DNA of 60,820 nucleotides from Candidatus Poseidoniales archaeon (GTDB lineage Archaea; Thermoplasmatota; Poseidoniia; Poseidoniales; Thalassarchaeaceae). The translations under genes were made by a program, and so were the position numbers. The stretch is taken from assembly GCA_012960975.1 (NCBI GenBank), contig DUAE01000044.1, positions 4,764 through 65,583 of the forward strand. Reading direction: 5' to 3'. Under the pieces are notes generated by a model. It searched no databases, was not told the origin of the DNA, and saw nothing but the letters and a program-made list of their open reading frames with translations. Shown here piece by piece: positions 44,504-53,800 of this stretch. Numbering within the stretch: position 1 is the stretch's first letter; each line of letters begins with the position of its first letter.

Positions 44504-46390
44504 ATGGCGTGGCCTAATTTGCGGACTTATCTCCGTTCGTTGGAGGATAATGGTGACCTTCTTCGTATCAGCCATCCAGTTGATATTCATCTAGAAGCCG
44601 GATGTATTGCTGATAAATTTGTCAAGCGTAGCGGACCAGCAATCATCTTCGATCAGCCCCGTCTTGCGAATGGCAGAATTAGTGAGTTTCCGCTTGTAAT
44701 GAATCTTTTTGGAACTCGCGAGCGAGTCAACAAAGCCCTCGGCGTCGAAAAACCGGAGGAAATAGGAGAGAGAATGGTTGCATTGATGAAGCCAGATATT
44801 GGTGCGGTTTTGAAAAATCCATTCAGTGGAATTGGCTTGGCAAAACAAGGAATGGCGATGGCTCCAAAACGCATAAAGAAAGGCGCATGTCAAGCAATTC
44901 GAATAGAAAATCCAGATATCACAAAATTACCGATTCCAACAACTTGGCCACAAGATGGTGGTCCGTTCATGACACTCCCGTTAGTCATCACACAAGACCC
45001 AAAAACCGGACACCACAACATGGGAATGTACCGCTCTCAGGTTTTCGGACCAACCGAAGTCGGCTTGCATTGGCAAGCGCACAAACATGGAGCAGAACAC
45101 GCAGAAGCGAGTGCGGATTCTGAAGAATCCGAAAAAATGCCCGTAGCGATTTGCCTTGGTGGTCCGCCTCACATCATGTTCAGTGCAATCTCTCCCCTCC
45201 CAGACAATCTCTCAGAATACGAATTCGCAGGTCTTCTTAGTGGGGAGCGCTTGAAAATTGCCAAATGCCTAACGAATGATCTGTGGGTTCCAGCCGACTG
45301 TGATTTCGTCATCGAAGGTTACACTATTCCTAGCGAGACACGAACCGAGGGGCCCTTCGGTGACCATTTCGGACATTATTCGCTAACCGGAGAGTATCCG
45401 GTGATGCACATCACGGCGATAACACACAGAAAACAGCCGAGTGTACCGATGACTATTGTCGGACTTCCACCGATGGAAGATGGCTATCTTGGAGAAGCGA
45501 TCGGCGATGCGTTTCTGCCAGTTCTGAAATTTCAGCACACCGATGTTTCCGACCTCTTTTTACCGCTCGAAACCGGTTTCCATAACCTAGCAATTGTAGC
45601 CAGCAAACAACGATATCCAAGGCAAGCAAGAAAGACCGCTTTGGGACTTTTGGGGGCGGGACAAATGATGTTTTTGAAATCTATTGTAGCAGTCGATAAA
45701 AATCACGAAGTCAAGGATTTAAACGCATTATTACGAGCAATTGATTACAATGTGAGAATCCCTGAAGATATCACAATTCTCGACGGAATGGTAGCCGATA
45801 CACTAGCTCATGCTGCACCTTGGGAAAACGTCCATTCAAAGCTCATTATCGATGCCACTACCCTTTCAAAAAATGATCCTCGTGTGGGTGAGGGGAAGCA
45901 GATGGGTAGCCCAGATTCATTGGCTGTTTCAGCATCCGGAGTCGCCGGGGTAGTCGACGGTCGGATGCTGGGAACCTCGATGTTAGTCGTGACTACGAAA
46001 ATTGCCAACGGACCTATGCCGGAATTTTCGATGGAAGAAGTAGATGAAGCGGGAGCGCGCGCGCAGCGAGAGCAGATCGAGCGGATTCGCGAGGGGATAT
46101 GGTCACTAGAGGCAGCGAAAAATCTGCGGTGGTTATTCATAACCGATGATGATGCTGATTTGCGCGCCGATGATTGGAAAAGGCGACTTTTATGGCAATT
46201 ATTCTGCCGATTCGAAGTGGCACGAGATTTGCATTTCGATGAGGCACGTGCGCGTATTGCTTGGGATGCAACCGCGCCGATTCCAAGTCTAGAGGGGCCT
46301 TTGCCTGTAAGGCGCTGGCCTGCGGTTACCCTTCACGATACCGAAATTGAAGGTCGTATCGATGCTTGGATAGAAGAAAATGGTCTGTGA
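44504..46390 (+). CDS. UbiD-family (prFMN) decarboxylase
   Basis: 628 aa. N-terminal MAWPNLRTYLRSLEDNGDL, PLVMNLFGTRERVNKALG, and the active-site part DFVIEGYTIPSETRTEGPFGDHFGHYS with the E-R-E type residues, plus PPMEDGYLGEAIGDAFLPVLKF. Family members use prenylated FMN to decarboxylate aromatic acids. Given the directly following UbiA-type prenyltransferase, it probably works in menaquinone (futalosine MqnL-type) or other quinone synthesis; the exact substrate is inference. A UbiX partner for making prFMN is not in the window. No frame damage. Confidence 0.92.
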   Translation: MAWPNLRTYLRSLEDNGDLLRISHPVDIHLEAGCIADKFVKRSGPAIIFDQPRLANGRISEFPLVMNLFGTRERVNKALGVEKPEEIGERMVALMKPDIGAVLKNPFSGIGLAKQGMAMAPKRIKKGACQAIRIENPDITKLPIPTTWPQDGGPFMTLPLVITQDPKTGHHNMGMYRSQVFGPTEVGLHWQAHKHGAEHAEASADSEESEKMPVAICLGGPPHIMFSAISPLPDNLSEYEFAGLLSGERLKIAKCLTNDLWVPADCDFVIEGYTIPSETRTEGPFGDHFGHYSLTGEYPVMHITAITHRKQPSVPMTIVGLPPMEDGYLGEAIGDAFLPVLKFQHTDVSDLFLPLETGFHNLAIVASKQRYPRQARKTALGLLGAGQMMFLKSIVAVDKNHEVKDLNALLRAIDYNVRIPEDITILDGMVADTLAHAAPWENVHSKLIIDATTLSKNDPRVGEGKQMGSPDSLAVSASGVAGVVDGRMLGTSMLVVTTKIANGPMPEFSMEEVDEAGARAQREQIERIREGIWSLEAAKNLRWLFITDDDADLRADDWKRRLLWQLFCRFEVARDLHFDEARARIAWDATAPIPSLEGPLPVRRWPAVTLHDTEIEGRIDAWIEENGL

Positions 46391-46410
46391 GTGAAAGATA
46401 GAGGTGAAAT

Positions 46411-47301
46411 ATGGGAGTAAAAGACATTCTTGAATTTGTCAAGGTTGAACACACTTTGTTTTCCTTGCCCTTCGTCCTAATCGGTTTCCTTTTGGCGAGT
46501 TTCGAGTACGGCACTCAACCAATAATCGACCTGATTTGGATACTTGTCGCTGCAGTCGGTGCCCGTGGATTAGCGATGACGATGAATCGCATCATCGATC
46601 GCGATATCGATGCTGCGAACCCGCGCACTGCGAGCCGACATCTCGCTTCCGGAAAGATATCGATGAAGACGGCTTACAAACTCTCAAGCGTCTTCTTAAT
46701 CATGCTACTTTTCAGTGCATGGCAACTCAACGAAGTAGCATTGATGATGGCGTGGTTACCTGTGCTAGTCTTCGTGATTTATCCCTACATGAAGCGCATT
46801 AGTTGGCTTTGCCATTTCTGGCTCGGGCTCTGTCTAGGTCTTGCACCTGCCGGGGCTTGGGTGGCGGTTGCAGCAGATGTTCATGGCTGGGCTGCAATTA
46901 CCGATTTGCATTGGTATCCAGAAATATTCTTCATCTCACTCGGTGTAACGTTCTGGATTACTGCATTTGACCTCAATTATGCAAGAATGGATGTCGAAAA
47001 CGATCGTGCAAATGGAATACACTCCTTCCCTGCTCGCTTTAGCGAAGAAGCAACTACTCGCACCTCGATTCAACTCACCCTCCTGTGGTTCGCCTGCTTC
47101 GCCATTGCCGACCCAATTTCTGAGGCATGGTTCCTAATTGCTGCTGGATTGATGGCGATCGCTAATATCGCTGTCATTCTCGTTCGCGAGCGCCTCGCGG
47201 ATTTCCAAACGACTCTATTTCGCATCTCAATGCTCACCGGTTGGGTTCTCTTGCTTGCACTGATGATTTCAGAGGCGGCGAGCAATGGATTAGGCATTTG
47301 A
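46411..47301 (+). CDS. UbiA-family prenyltransferase
   Basis: 296 aa, about nine membrane helices. The first Asp-rich motif NRIIDRDIDAANPRTASR and the second DLNYARMDVENDRANG are the Mg-diphosphate binding sites of the family. AMTMNRIIDRDID is close to the 4-hydroxybenzoate / MqnP type. It attaches a polyprenyl chain to an aromatic ring in quinone synthesis. It follows ubiD by 20 bases and precedes uvrB by 10, so the three are likely on one transcript; a GGTGAAAT-like site precedes its ATG. Confidence 0.93.
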   Translation: MGVKDILEFVKVEHTLFSLPFVLIGFLLASFEYGTQPIIDLIWILVAAVGARGLAMTMNRIIDRDIDAANPRTASRHLASGKISMKTAYKLSSVFLIMLLFSAWQLNEVALMMAWLPVLVFVIYPYMKRISWLCHFWLGLCLGLAPAGAWVAVAADVHGWAAITDLHWYPEIFFISLGVTFWITAFDLNYARMDVENDRANGIHSFPARFSEEATTRTSIQLTLLWFACFAIADPISEAWFLIAAGLMAIANIAVILVRERLADFQTTLFRISMLTGWVLLLALMISEAASNGLGI

Positions 47302-47311
47302 GGTGAGAAAA

Positions 47312-49615
47312 ATGTCTGGAGTCGATATGTTCCACCTGCATTCTGAATATGCAACAGCAGGTGACCAAGAACAAGCAATTTCAACCCTAATGGAGCAGAT
47401 CGAGGCCGGTCAAGAGCGCTGCATTCTGATGGGTGTGACCGGCTCGGGCAAAACCTTCGCGATGGCTAATATTATCGAGCAATTGGGCTTACCTACACTG
47501 ATTCTCTCTCATAATAAAACCCTAGCGAGGCAGTTGTGGCAGGAGATGAGTGAACTATTCCCAAAGAATGCGGTGGAGTATTTTGTCAGTTATTACGACT
47601 ATTACCAACCCGAGGCTTACCTTCCTGGGCGCGACCTCTATATCGACAAAGAACTGCAGATGAACGAGCGCATCGAACAGGAGCGATTCTCAACGGTCGC
47701 AAGCCTAGTTTCCCGCCCAGACGTCATAGCTGTCGGTACGGTTTCAGTTATCTACGGTCTCAACCCACCCGAGGTGTTTCAACAAAACCACATTCGCCTA
47801 GAGGTTGGGCAATCAGCTGATCCCCAACAGATTGTACGTGATCTTGTAGGGCTACAATATCGTCGAATAACCGGTGAAATCACTCGAGGAGATGTTCGAC
47901 TTCGCGGTGAGGTTCTCGATGTTTGGATGCCGAGCCGTGATGATCCGATTAGAGTCAGGTTTGGCTGGGATGGAATCGAGCGAATTCAGGTTTGTGAGGC
48001 GGTATCTTGGGAGCCCTTAGATGAAATTGAGGAAGCTTGGATTCATCCTCGACAATTCTACATGACCAGTGAGGATAAATTCGGCAAAGCAGTCGAAGAT
48101 ATCGAAATTGAACTGGATGAGCGAATAGATTATTTCCACTCAAAAGGTATGGAATTGGAAGCTCATCGAATTGAGCAGCGAACAAAGTTCGATTTGGAAA
48201 TGCTCAACGAAGTCGGCTCTTGCAAAGGCGTTGAAAATTACTCACGCCATTTCGATGGACGAAAAAAGGACGAGCGAGCCTATTGTCTGTTAGATTTCTT
48301 TTCTATGTGTGGTGAACAATTCCATGGCGGCGCTGAAAAATACCTCGTCATCATGGATGAAAGCCACGTCACTTTACCACAAGTTGGTGGAATGCACGGC
48401 GGCGATTATTCACGAAAATTGAATTTGATTGACCACGGTTTCCGACTGCCTTCGGCATTTGATAATAGGCCACTGCGAATCGATGAATTTCAGGACTTGA
48501 TTCCTCAGATGATGTATGTAAGTGCAACCCCGGGTGAGCGCGAATTGCGACACTTAGCAGAAATTACTGGCCAAGAAGTTCCTGAAAATTTACTTCACGT
48601 CAAGAGTGGGGGTGGAGCTGGCACGGCTGAATATGACAAGCGCAAAGGCCGTGCGATGCTCGGTGAAACTTTAGCTGATATTGAAGGAGTTGTGCGAATG
48701 GAAATCAGGCCGACCGGACTTTTAGATCCACAAATTCAGGTTCGGCCGACAACAGGTCAAATTCAAGATTTAGAAGATGAAATTCGGGCACGAGTTGCAG
48801 TGAATGAAAGGGTATTAGTGACGGTAATGACCATAAAATTCGCTGAAGAAGTCGCCGTGTATTTGAACCGAAATGGATTCAAGGCGCATCATCTACACTC
48901 CGAGATTGACACGCTTGAGAGAACTGAGATAATCAAGGCACTACGCCTTGGTCATATCGATATTATCGTCGGGATTAACTTGCTGAGAGAAGGTTTGGAT
49001 ATCCCGGAGGTATCACTTGTCGCAATCTTCGATGCTGACAAGGAAGGCTTTCTGCGAAATGAGCGGTCGTTATTGCAGACTATTGGCCGAGCGAGCCGAA
49101 ATGAACATGGGCAAGTTCTGCTTTATGCAGACAAAATTTCAGCGGCGATGGAAGCTGCTATCGGGCAAACAATCGAGCGCCGTGTCCGACAAGATGAGTA
49201 CAATATCAAGCATGGCATTATCCCGACAACGATTCAGAAAGCCAAGCCGGTAATGGGTTCTGATGTCGAAGATTTACTAGCAGGTGTCGCAGGAAAGGGC
49301 AAGGGTGGTGGGCGTCGACTCGTCGCGAAGAAGCCCGGCTCAAAAGGCGTCGAAGGATTTGCTAAAAAATACGGTCTCGGTGCAGGTTCGTGGAACTCAA
49401 CCGACTCTGTATTGGATAATATTAGTCAACCAGAATGGGTTATTGCCGCCACTGATGTCATGACAGGAGTTGACGAGCCGACTGAAACCATAGATGATCG
49501 ATTCAAGTTAATTTCTCGACTCGAGAAAGAGATGAAAAACGCAGCTGCAAGGCTTGATTTTGAACGCGCGGCCAAGCTGCGCGACCGGATTTTCCAACTT
49601 GAAAATCCACAATAA
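47312..49615 (+). CDS. uvrB: Excinuclease ABC subunit B
   Basis: 767 aa from ATG 47312 (GTG 47303 also possible). UvrB hallmarks: GVTGSGKTFAMANII (Walker A), the beta-hairpin YYDYYQPEAYLPGRDLYIDKE, IMDESHVTLPQ (DEAD-like box), YVSATPGEREL, HSEIDTLERTEII, LREGLDIPEVSLVAIFDADKEGFLRNERSLLQTIGRASRNEHG (helicase motifs V-VI), and the C-terminal UVR domain LEKEMKNAAARLDFERAAKLRDRIFQL that binds UvrC. It verifies lesions and loads UvrC (gene at 3670). Typical bacterial length is about 670; a ~50-residue Gly/Lys-rich insert (GKGKGGGRRLVAKKPG) near the end makes this longer. Confidence 0.96.
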   Translation: MSGVDMFHLHSEYATAGDQEQAISTLMEQIEAGQERCILMGVTGSGKTFAMANIIEQLGLPTLILSHNKTLARQLWQEMSELFPKNAVEYFVSYYDYYQPEAYLPGRDLYIDKELQMNERIEQERFSTVASLVSRPDVIAVGTVSVIYGLNPPEVFQQNHIRLEVGQSADPQQIVRDLVGLQYRRITGEITRGDVRLRGEVLDVWMPSRDDPIRVRFGWDGIERIQVCEAVSWEPLDEIEEAWIHPRQFYMTSEDKFGKAVEDIEIELDERIDYFHSKGMELEAHRIEQRTKFDLEMLNEVGSCKGVENYSRHFDGRKKDERAYCLLDFFSMCGEQFHGGAEKYLVIMDESHVTLPQVGGMHGGDYSRKLNLIDHGFRLPSAFDNRPLRIDEFQDLIPQMMYVSATPGERELRHLAEITGQEVPENLLHVKSGGGAGTAEYDKRKGRAMLGETLADIEGVVRMEIRPTGLLDPQIQVRPTTGQIQDLEDEIRARVAVNERVLVTVMTIKFAEEVAVYLNRNGFKAHHLHSEIDTLERTEIIKALRLGHIDIIVGINLLREGLDIPEVSLVAIFDADKEGFLRNERSLLQTIGRASRNEHGQVLLYADKISAAMEAAIGQTIERRVRQDEYNIKHGIIPTTIQKAKPVMGSDVEDLLAGVAGKGKGGGRRLVAKKPGSKGVEGFAKKYGLGAGSWNSTDSVLDNISQPEWVIAATDVMTGVDEPTETIDDRFKLISRLEKEMKNAAARLDFERAAKLRDRIFQLENPQ

Positions 49616-49690
49616 TTCACTTTCGAATTAAGCAAATAAAACACCCCTCTCCTTCGGCGGATTAAATACGAAAAAGCCAGCCGACGGATT

Positions 49691-50674
49691 GTGCCGACAT
49701 ATTCGCGCGACGACTTTACCGCACCGGTCGAAGATTACGACTTCTCTGCCCTCAGCGACGTATCTTCACTAATCGACCAAATGTCTCAGGCAGGTGGATT
49801 CACTGCAACTAAGCTCGCCCACGCTCGCGATATTTTACGGCAAAGTGTGGCGAAATCTGGCGAAGAAGGAGTTTTGAATTGGTTATCATTTCCGGCATGT
49901 TTGTGTGCGACTGGAACTCGTGGATTTTTTTTGGAAGCAGTAAAGCGTAAGGCATTCAACGTCATTATTACCACCTGCGGAACCCTCGATCACGACATCG
50001 CTCGTACTTACCAAGACTACTTTCACGGTGATTTCGACCTCGATGACATCGCACTGGGCGAGGAGGGGCTCAACCGACTCGGTAACGTAATCGTGCCAAA
50101 CGAATGCTATGGAGATATTCTCGAAAATGTGGTTATGCCTTGGTTGGCCGAAATTGAGGAAGAAAGAACTGTTAATCAACCCGAAAATCCGTGGTTAGGC
50201 TTTGGCTCAGTTGAGCTTTGCTGGGCGATGGGAGACCGAATCGATGACGAATCATCCCTACTGTACTGGGTTGCAAAGCACCGAATCCCAATGGTGATCC
50301 CAGGACTTTCCGATGGATCCATCGGTGCACAATTATTCATGCACCGGCAAAAAAATCCTAATTTCATGGTTGATTTCCTTGCCGACGAACAAATTCTTTC
50401 TGACTTGACTTGGACTGCTGAGGAGTCTCATGCACTGATGGTCGGCGGTGGAATTTCAAAACATCACGTAATTTGGTGGAATCAATTTCGTGATGGTCTC
50501 GACTCTGCGGTTGGAATTACCACAGCACCTGAGCACGATGGCTCACTTTCTGGTGCTCGCCTCAAAGAAGCGATTTCATGGGGAAAAATTCGACCAGAGG
50601 CACCGCAAGTTGTAGTTGAAGGAGATGCCTCGGTTCTATTGCCAATATTAGGTGCTGATCTATTCGGCAATTGA
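49691..50674 (+). CDS. dys: Deoxyhypusine synthase
   Basis: 327 aa with a GTG start. Conserved features: LSFPACLCATGTRGFFLEA, TTCGTLDHDIAR, NPWLGFGSVELCWAMGDRIDDESSLLYWA-like NAD region, PGLSDGSIGAQLF, and VGGGISKHHVIWWNQFRDG with the catalytic Lys. It transfers the aminobutyl group of spermidine onto a lysine of aIF5A, the first step of hypusine formation, in archaea and eukaryotes only. aIF5A is not in the window. Full length. Confidence 0.96.
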   Translation: MPTYSRDDFTAPVEDYDFSALSDVSSLIDQMSQAGGFTATKLAHARDILRQSVAKSGEEGVLNWLSFPACLCATGTRGFFLEAVKRKAFNVIITTCGTLDHDIARTYQDYFHGDFDLDDIALGEEGLNRLGNVIVPNECYGDILENVVMPWLAEIEEERTVNQPENPWLGFGSVELCWAMGDRIDDESSLLYWVAKHRIPMVIPGLSDGSIGAQLFMHRQKNPNFMVDFLADEQILSDLTWTAEESHALMVGGGISKHHVIWWNQFRDGLDSAVGITTAPEHDGSLSGARLKEAISWGKIRPEAPQVVVEGDASVLLPILGADLFGN

Positions 50675-50900
50675 GCCGGAGAACACCGTAATTTCGCTGA
50701 AAAATTAGTTATTTGACTAAAAATTCATTGAATTTATGAAGATTTGGTTGAATGCGAAGGGTGCCAAAAACGATTTCCCCTAAATTAGCAAAAAGTGGAT
50801 AAAAACCCTATTTTTGAGGAAATTTCCCAGATAATTAGTATTATTCTACGAATGGCGGCAGGCACAATGGCTAAGAGCGGTATTGAGCGGAGGGGGTCTT
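50675..50900. other. AT-rich 226-base intergenic region
   Basis: Between deoxyhypusine synthase and the histone-H1-like gene. It is A/T-rich and contains several A- and T-runs and a TATA-like TTAGTATTATT at about 50837-50847, about 60 bases before the ATG. I see no gene or strong hairpin in it. Confidence 0.5.
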
Positions 50901-51083
50901 ATGTCCGTTGAATCGATGGTACAGGGAATGATAGATGCACTAACAGACGCTCTTGGAGATGCTGCAAAGCACGACAAGGGAAACTCCGCAGCAGGAACAC
51001 GCGTGCGCAAGGCTATGCAAGGAGCTAAGGCTGCTGCACAAAATATCCGCACACAAGTCCAAGGCGACAAAAACTCCCGTTAA
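50901..51083 (+). CDS. Small histone-H1-like (Hc1-type) protein
   Basis: 60 aa from ATG 50901, preceded by the strong site GGAGGGGG; an in-frame extension to 50883 is unlikely. Residues 27-55 (GNSAAGTRVRKAMQGAKAAA, then QNIRTQVQ) match the GNxxAAGxRxRK(x)n pattern of bacterial histone-H1-like proteins such as those of Bacteroidetes, with a basic Lys/Arg face. Such proteins bind DNA non-specifically as chromatin-like factors. The first half is an amphipathic helix (MSVESMVQGMIDALTDALGDA). It is a short gene easy to miss. Confidence 0.7.
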   Translation: MSVESMVQGMIDALTDALGDAAKHDKGNSAAGTRVRKAMQGAKAAAQNIRTQVQGDKNSR

Positions 51084-51205
51084 GAGTTAGAACTGAAATA
51101 AATCGCGGCGAGTCCGTGTTTCGCGCAACACTTCCAGTGAAACTGTGTCCTAATTCACCTATGTTTGCATAGATGAAATCAAGATGATTAATTTTTTCAA
51201 ATTGC

Positions 51206-51940
51206 TCATTTGGTTTGTTCAGATTTTATTTGAGAATGAGCAATTAGTTCCATGAGTGAAACTCTCATCGGTGTAATCGGCCTCCAGCCCTCTTCTCTTC
51301 CAGCTAATTTCATCGCTTCATGCAATGGAGAGAGGTTTGGTCGGCGGCGTTCTCCAGAAAATTGAATTGCCGCCGGACTAGGTATTTGTGAAAGTGATTG
51401 CACTGTATGAGAATGTTCGATTGCATTGGTAAATCTCTGCCATAGCAATCGCATTTCGCCGAGCACTGCATCAGGACTCCAGGCGCGGCGCCCACATAGA
51501 TCGACCACACCTTGCGCTAGGGAGTTCGAATCTGCTAAAACCAACAATGAAATCGCATCGGTGACATCTCGTAAATTCACCCAATATCTAGCTTCAATAT
51601 CTGGATTTAGTGCATCAATCGTACCATTGCGAACTGATTCGATCCAATGCTCAATAGAATCAGGCCCCCAATGTTCACTACCTTCTGGCATCATCAAATC
51701 ATGAATTCGGATTAACAATCCTGCCTTTGGAACATAATCAGAATTGCCACTCATCACTTGTTCGTTATTCGCAATTATCATAATATCTGCAGTAACATTT
51801 TCTGCATCTTTTCCAAGAGCGACCGTGATATCAGAATTTTTTGAATCATCGACGATAACAGCATCGGCGTTCTCGAGTTTATCGACAAGCGCTGCTCGAA
51901 AATTATCTTCCCCACCGATTAGATGCACATGCTTGCTCAT
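51206..51940 (-). CDS. Degenerate SDR/NAD-dependent epimerase-like protein
   Basis: 244 aa, recognised only by pattern. The N-terminus HVHLIGGEDNFRAALVDKLENADAVIVDDS recalls the GGxGFIG Rossmann start of extended SDR proteins, but the glycine motif is altered (GGEDNF instead of GGAGFIG), so NAD binding is doubtful. RYWVNLRDVTDAISLLVLA matches the 'VHVDDVARAI' block of epimerases. No catalytic YxxxK is seen. It lies 36 bases downstream of the aminotransferase on the same strand, implying joint expression. Confidence 0.55.
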   Translation of the reverse strand: MSKHVHLIGGEDNFRAALVDKLENADAVIVDDSKNSDITVALGKDAENVTADIMIIANNEQVMSGNSDYVPKAGLLIRIHDLMMPEGSEHWGPDSIEHWIESVRNGTIDALNPDIEARYWVNLRDVTDAISLLVLADSNSLAQGVVDLCGRRAWSPDAVLGEMRLLWQRFTNAIEHSHTVQSLSQIPSPAAIQFSGERRRPNLSPLHEAMKLAGREEGWRPITPMRVSLMELIAHSQIKSEQTK

Positions 51941-51975
51941 CGGCTCACCGATTATGTCTACTCACTCGTCGAGTT

Positions 51976-53481
51976 TCAGGCTGTCGCAACAACTTCAGCT
52001 TGTGCAAAAGCAACCAAACAATCTCGAACAATACTGACAATGAGGTCAATTTCAGCCGATGAGATGCCGAAGTGAGGTGTGAAACGCAGTGCGTTCTTTC
52101 CTCCGTGAATGACTCCTAATCCGTGGAATCTGCACCATTCTTCAACTGCGCCGAATCCGATAACGGGGAGCCTGTCTGGATCTAATTCAACACATAGTAA
52201 CAAACCGGTTCCTTGCACTAAAGTAATATCGTTGGGGAATTCTAATTGCAATTCTTTTAATTTCGCAACAAACTCATCACCGCGCTCGACGATATTCGCA
52301 CGAAGCTCTGGAGTAATACGCTCGAGGACTGTAATAGCAATTTCGAGCGCTCGTGGGTTAGTTGTCATAGTATTTCCATAAACTCCGACGACGTAAATAT
52401 CAGCCGCGCGCTCGGAAAGCCCAATTACAGAAAGTGGAAATTGTCCAGCATTCATCGCCTTCGACCAAGTTTCGATATCGGGTGCTTCACAATCTTGGAA
52501 TCCACGATAATCGACAATTGACAAGCAGCCTTGCCCACGCAAGCCTGCTTGAATTGAATCAACCAATAACAAACTGCCATGGGATTTTGTCAGGCGCCGT
52601 GCTTCATCGTAAAACTCACGAGAAATGCACGCACCTGGGCTTCCTTCACCTTGGACAGGTTCGATCGCCATTAATTCTATGAAAAATCCATCTTTGTCCG
52701 CTGAAGCAAAAATAGCACGTAGTCCCTCGATATCATTGTGTTTAACTGTGAGAATATGATCTCGGTTTTGGAAGGAAGCCATGTGAGCGTTGTAACTATC
52801 CTTACAAGAATCAGAAATCGAAGCAGGCCTCTGAGTTCGACCATGAAAAGCCTGTTTCAAAGATAATAATTTGATTGGTTTACCCTCATGGCGCCCACCA
52901 GGTCCTGTCATCTGGTGTGCATTAACATCAGCGATTCGCATGCCGATAGTAACCGATTCAGAGCCGCTATTTAGGCAGACAAATCGAGAAAATGGACAAT
53001 CATCGCGTGTATGACCGACTTCATTTCGAAGAGCGTTGGCGAGACGCTTTTGAGAAAATGAAGGAGTCATGACATTCGCCATTACCCAGTTTTTGCTCAT
53101 GGTTTCAATCACTTCACTAGGTCCATGACCGCCTCCAAGCATACCATAACTGCCATTATCGTGAAGGACAGATCCATGAGAAGTGATGACCCATGGGCCG
53201 CGCGCAGCGATTGCAACGTAGGGATTGACTGTAGCTGGCGCGTAAAAATTGACGTAATCGGATTGTAATTCGGTGACGAGGGTCTCTTCATTACCCATCA
53301 AAAATTCATCGCCAAATTCTTCTCGGTAACGGCGATGAGTGATTACAGCTTCTTCTATCGCACGAAAAAGTGTTTCATCAGTTTCAAGAAATTTCGCAAT
53401 TACTTCATCTGAAAGACCAATAGTTCGTTTAGAACCAGAATTCAAGCGAATTTCCGCCAAGTCTGCAAGTGCCTCGGACAT
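51976..53481 (-). CDS. Class III PLP aminotransferase
   Basis: 501 aa. PLP-fold features: NGSYGMLGGGHG, CLNSGSESVTIGMRIAD (phosphate-binding GSES), KLLSLKQAFHGRTQRPASIS, IEPVQGEGSPGACI, LLLVDSIQAGLRGQG (Asp binding the pyridine N), and TWSKAMNAGQFPLSVIGL with the PLP lysine. The usual DEVQ is DSIQ here. The family includes ornithine, acetylornithine, GABA and lysine-epsilon aminotransferases; LysDH-independent lysine 6-aminotransferases are long like this one, but the substrate cannot be fixed. It is followed by the degenerate SDR gene. Confidence 0.9.
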   Translation of the reverse strand: MSEALADLAEIRLNSGSKRTIGLSDEVIAKFLETDETLFRAIEEAVITHRRYREEFGDEFLMGNEETLVTELQSDYVNFYAPATVNPYVAIAARGPWVITSHGSVLHDNGSYGMLGGGHGPSEVIETMSKNWVMANVMTPSFSQKRLANALRNEVGHTRDDCPFSRFVCLNSGSESVTIGMRIADVNAHQMTGPGGRHEGKPIKLLSLKQAFHGRTQRPASISDSCKDSYNAHMASFQNRDHILTVKHNDIEGLRAIFASADKDGFFIELMAIEPVQGEGSPGACISREFYDEARRLTKSHGSLLLVDSIQAGLRGQGCLSIVDYRGFQDCEAPDIETWSKAMNAGQFPLSVIGLSERAADIYVVGVYGNTMTTNPRALEIAITVLERITPELRANIVERGDEFVAKLKELQLEFPNDITLVQGTGLLLCVELDPDRLPVIGFGAVEEWCRFHGLGVIHGGKNALRFTPHFGISSAEIDLIVSIVRDCLVAFAQAEVVATA

Positions 53482-53722
53482 GATTCATCCTAAGCAGGCC
53501 TGCTCATCAACATTCGCTGGAAATGAATAGGAGAAAATTCGCATAATTCTCAAAATCTCTCCTTAGTATATCTTACGTTACGGCTCTTATTTCGAGGCTG
53601 ATATGTGGAAAATTCCAATTTCCGATAATCATACAAAAAATCAAACTAACTTTAATTTTCTAATTGGAAATTTAGAATCCGATGTAAAAAACCAATTGGA
53701 TTATCAGTCTTTATCATCACAT

Positions 53723-53730
53723 AGTATAAG
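53723..53730 (+). promoter_or_regulatory. TATA-like box upstream of the PRC-barrel gene
   Basis: AGTATAAG at 53723-53730 is well placed for an archaeal TATA element (start about 25 bases later), giving a leader of roughly 50 bases to the ATG at 53801. The AGGAGGG ribosome-binding site (53789-53795) lies about six bases before that ATG. The remaining part of the 319-base stretch 53482-53800 is A/T-rich; an in-frame upstream ATG at 53603 exists but has no ribosome-binding site. Confidence 0.45.
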
Positions 53731-53800
53731 TGCCAACCCACATACTCAGATGCAGGAGAAATGCGAGGGGGATGCACCACTCCGCCCAGGAGGGAAAAAA

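Noticed and set aside
53603-53800. 66-codon N-terminal extension of the PRC-barrel protein
   Set aside because: No ribosome-binding site before 53603, Asn-rich low-complexity content, and a strong AGGAGGG site directly before 53801.
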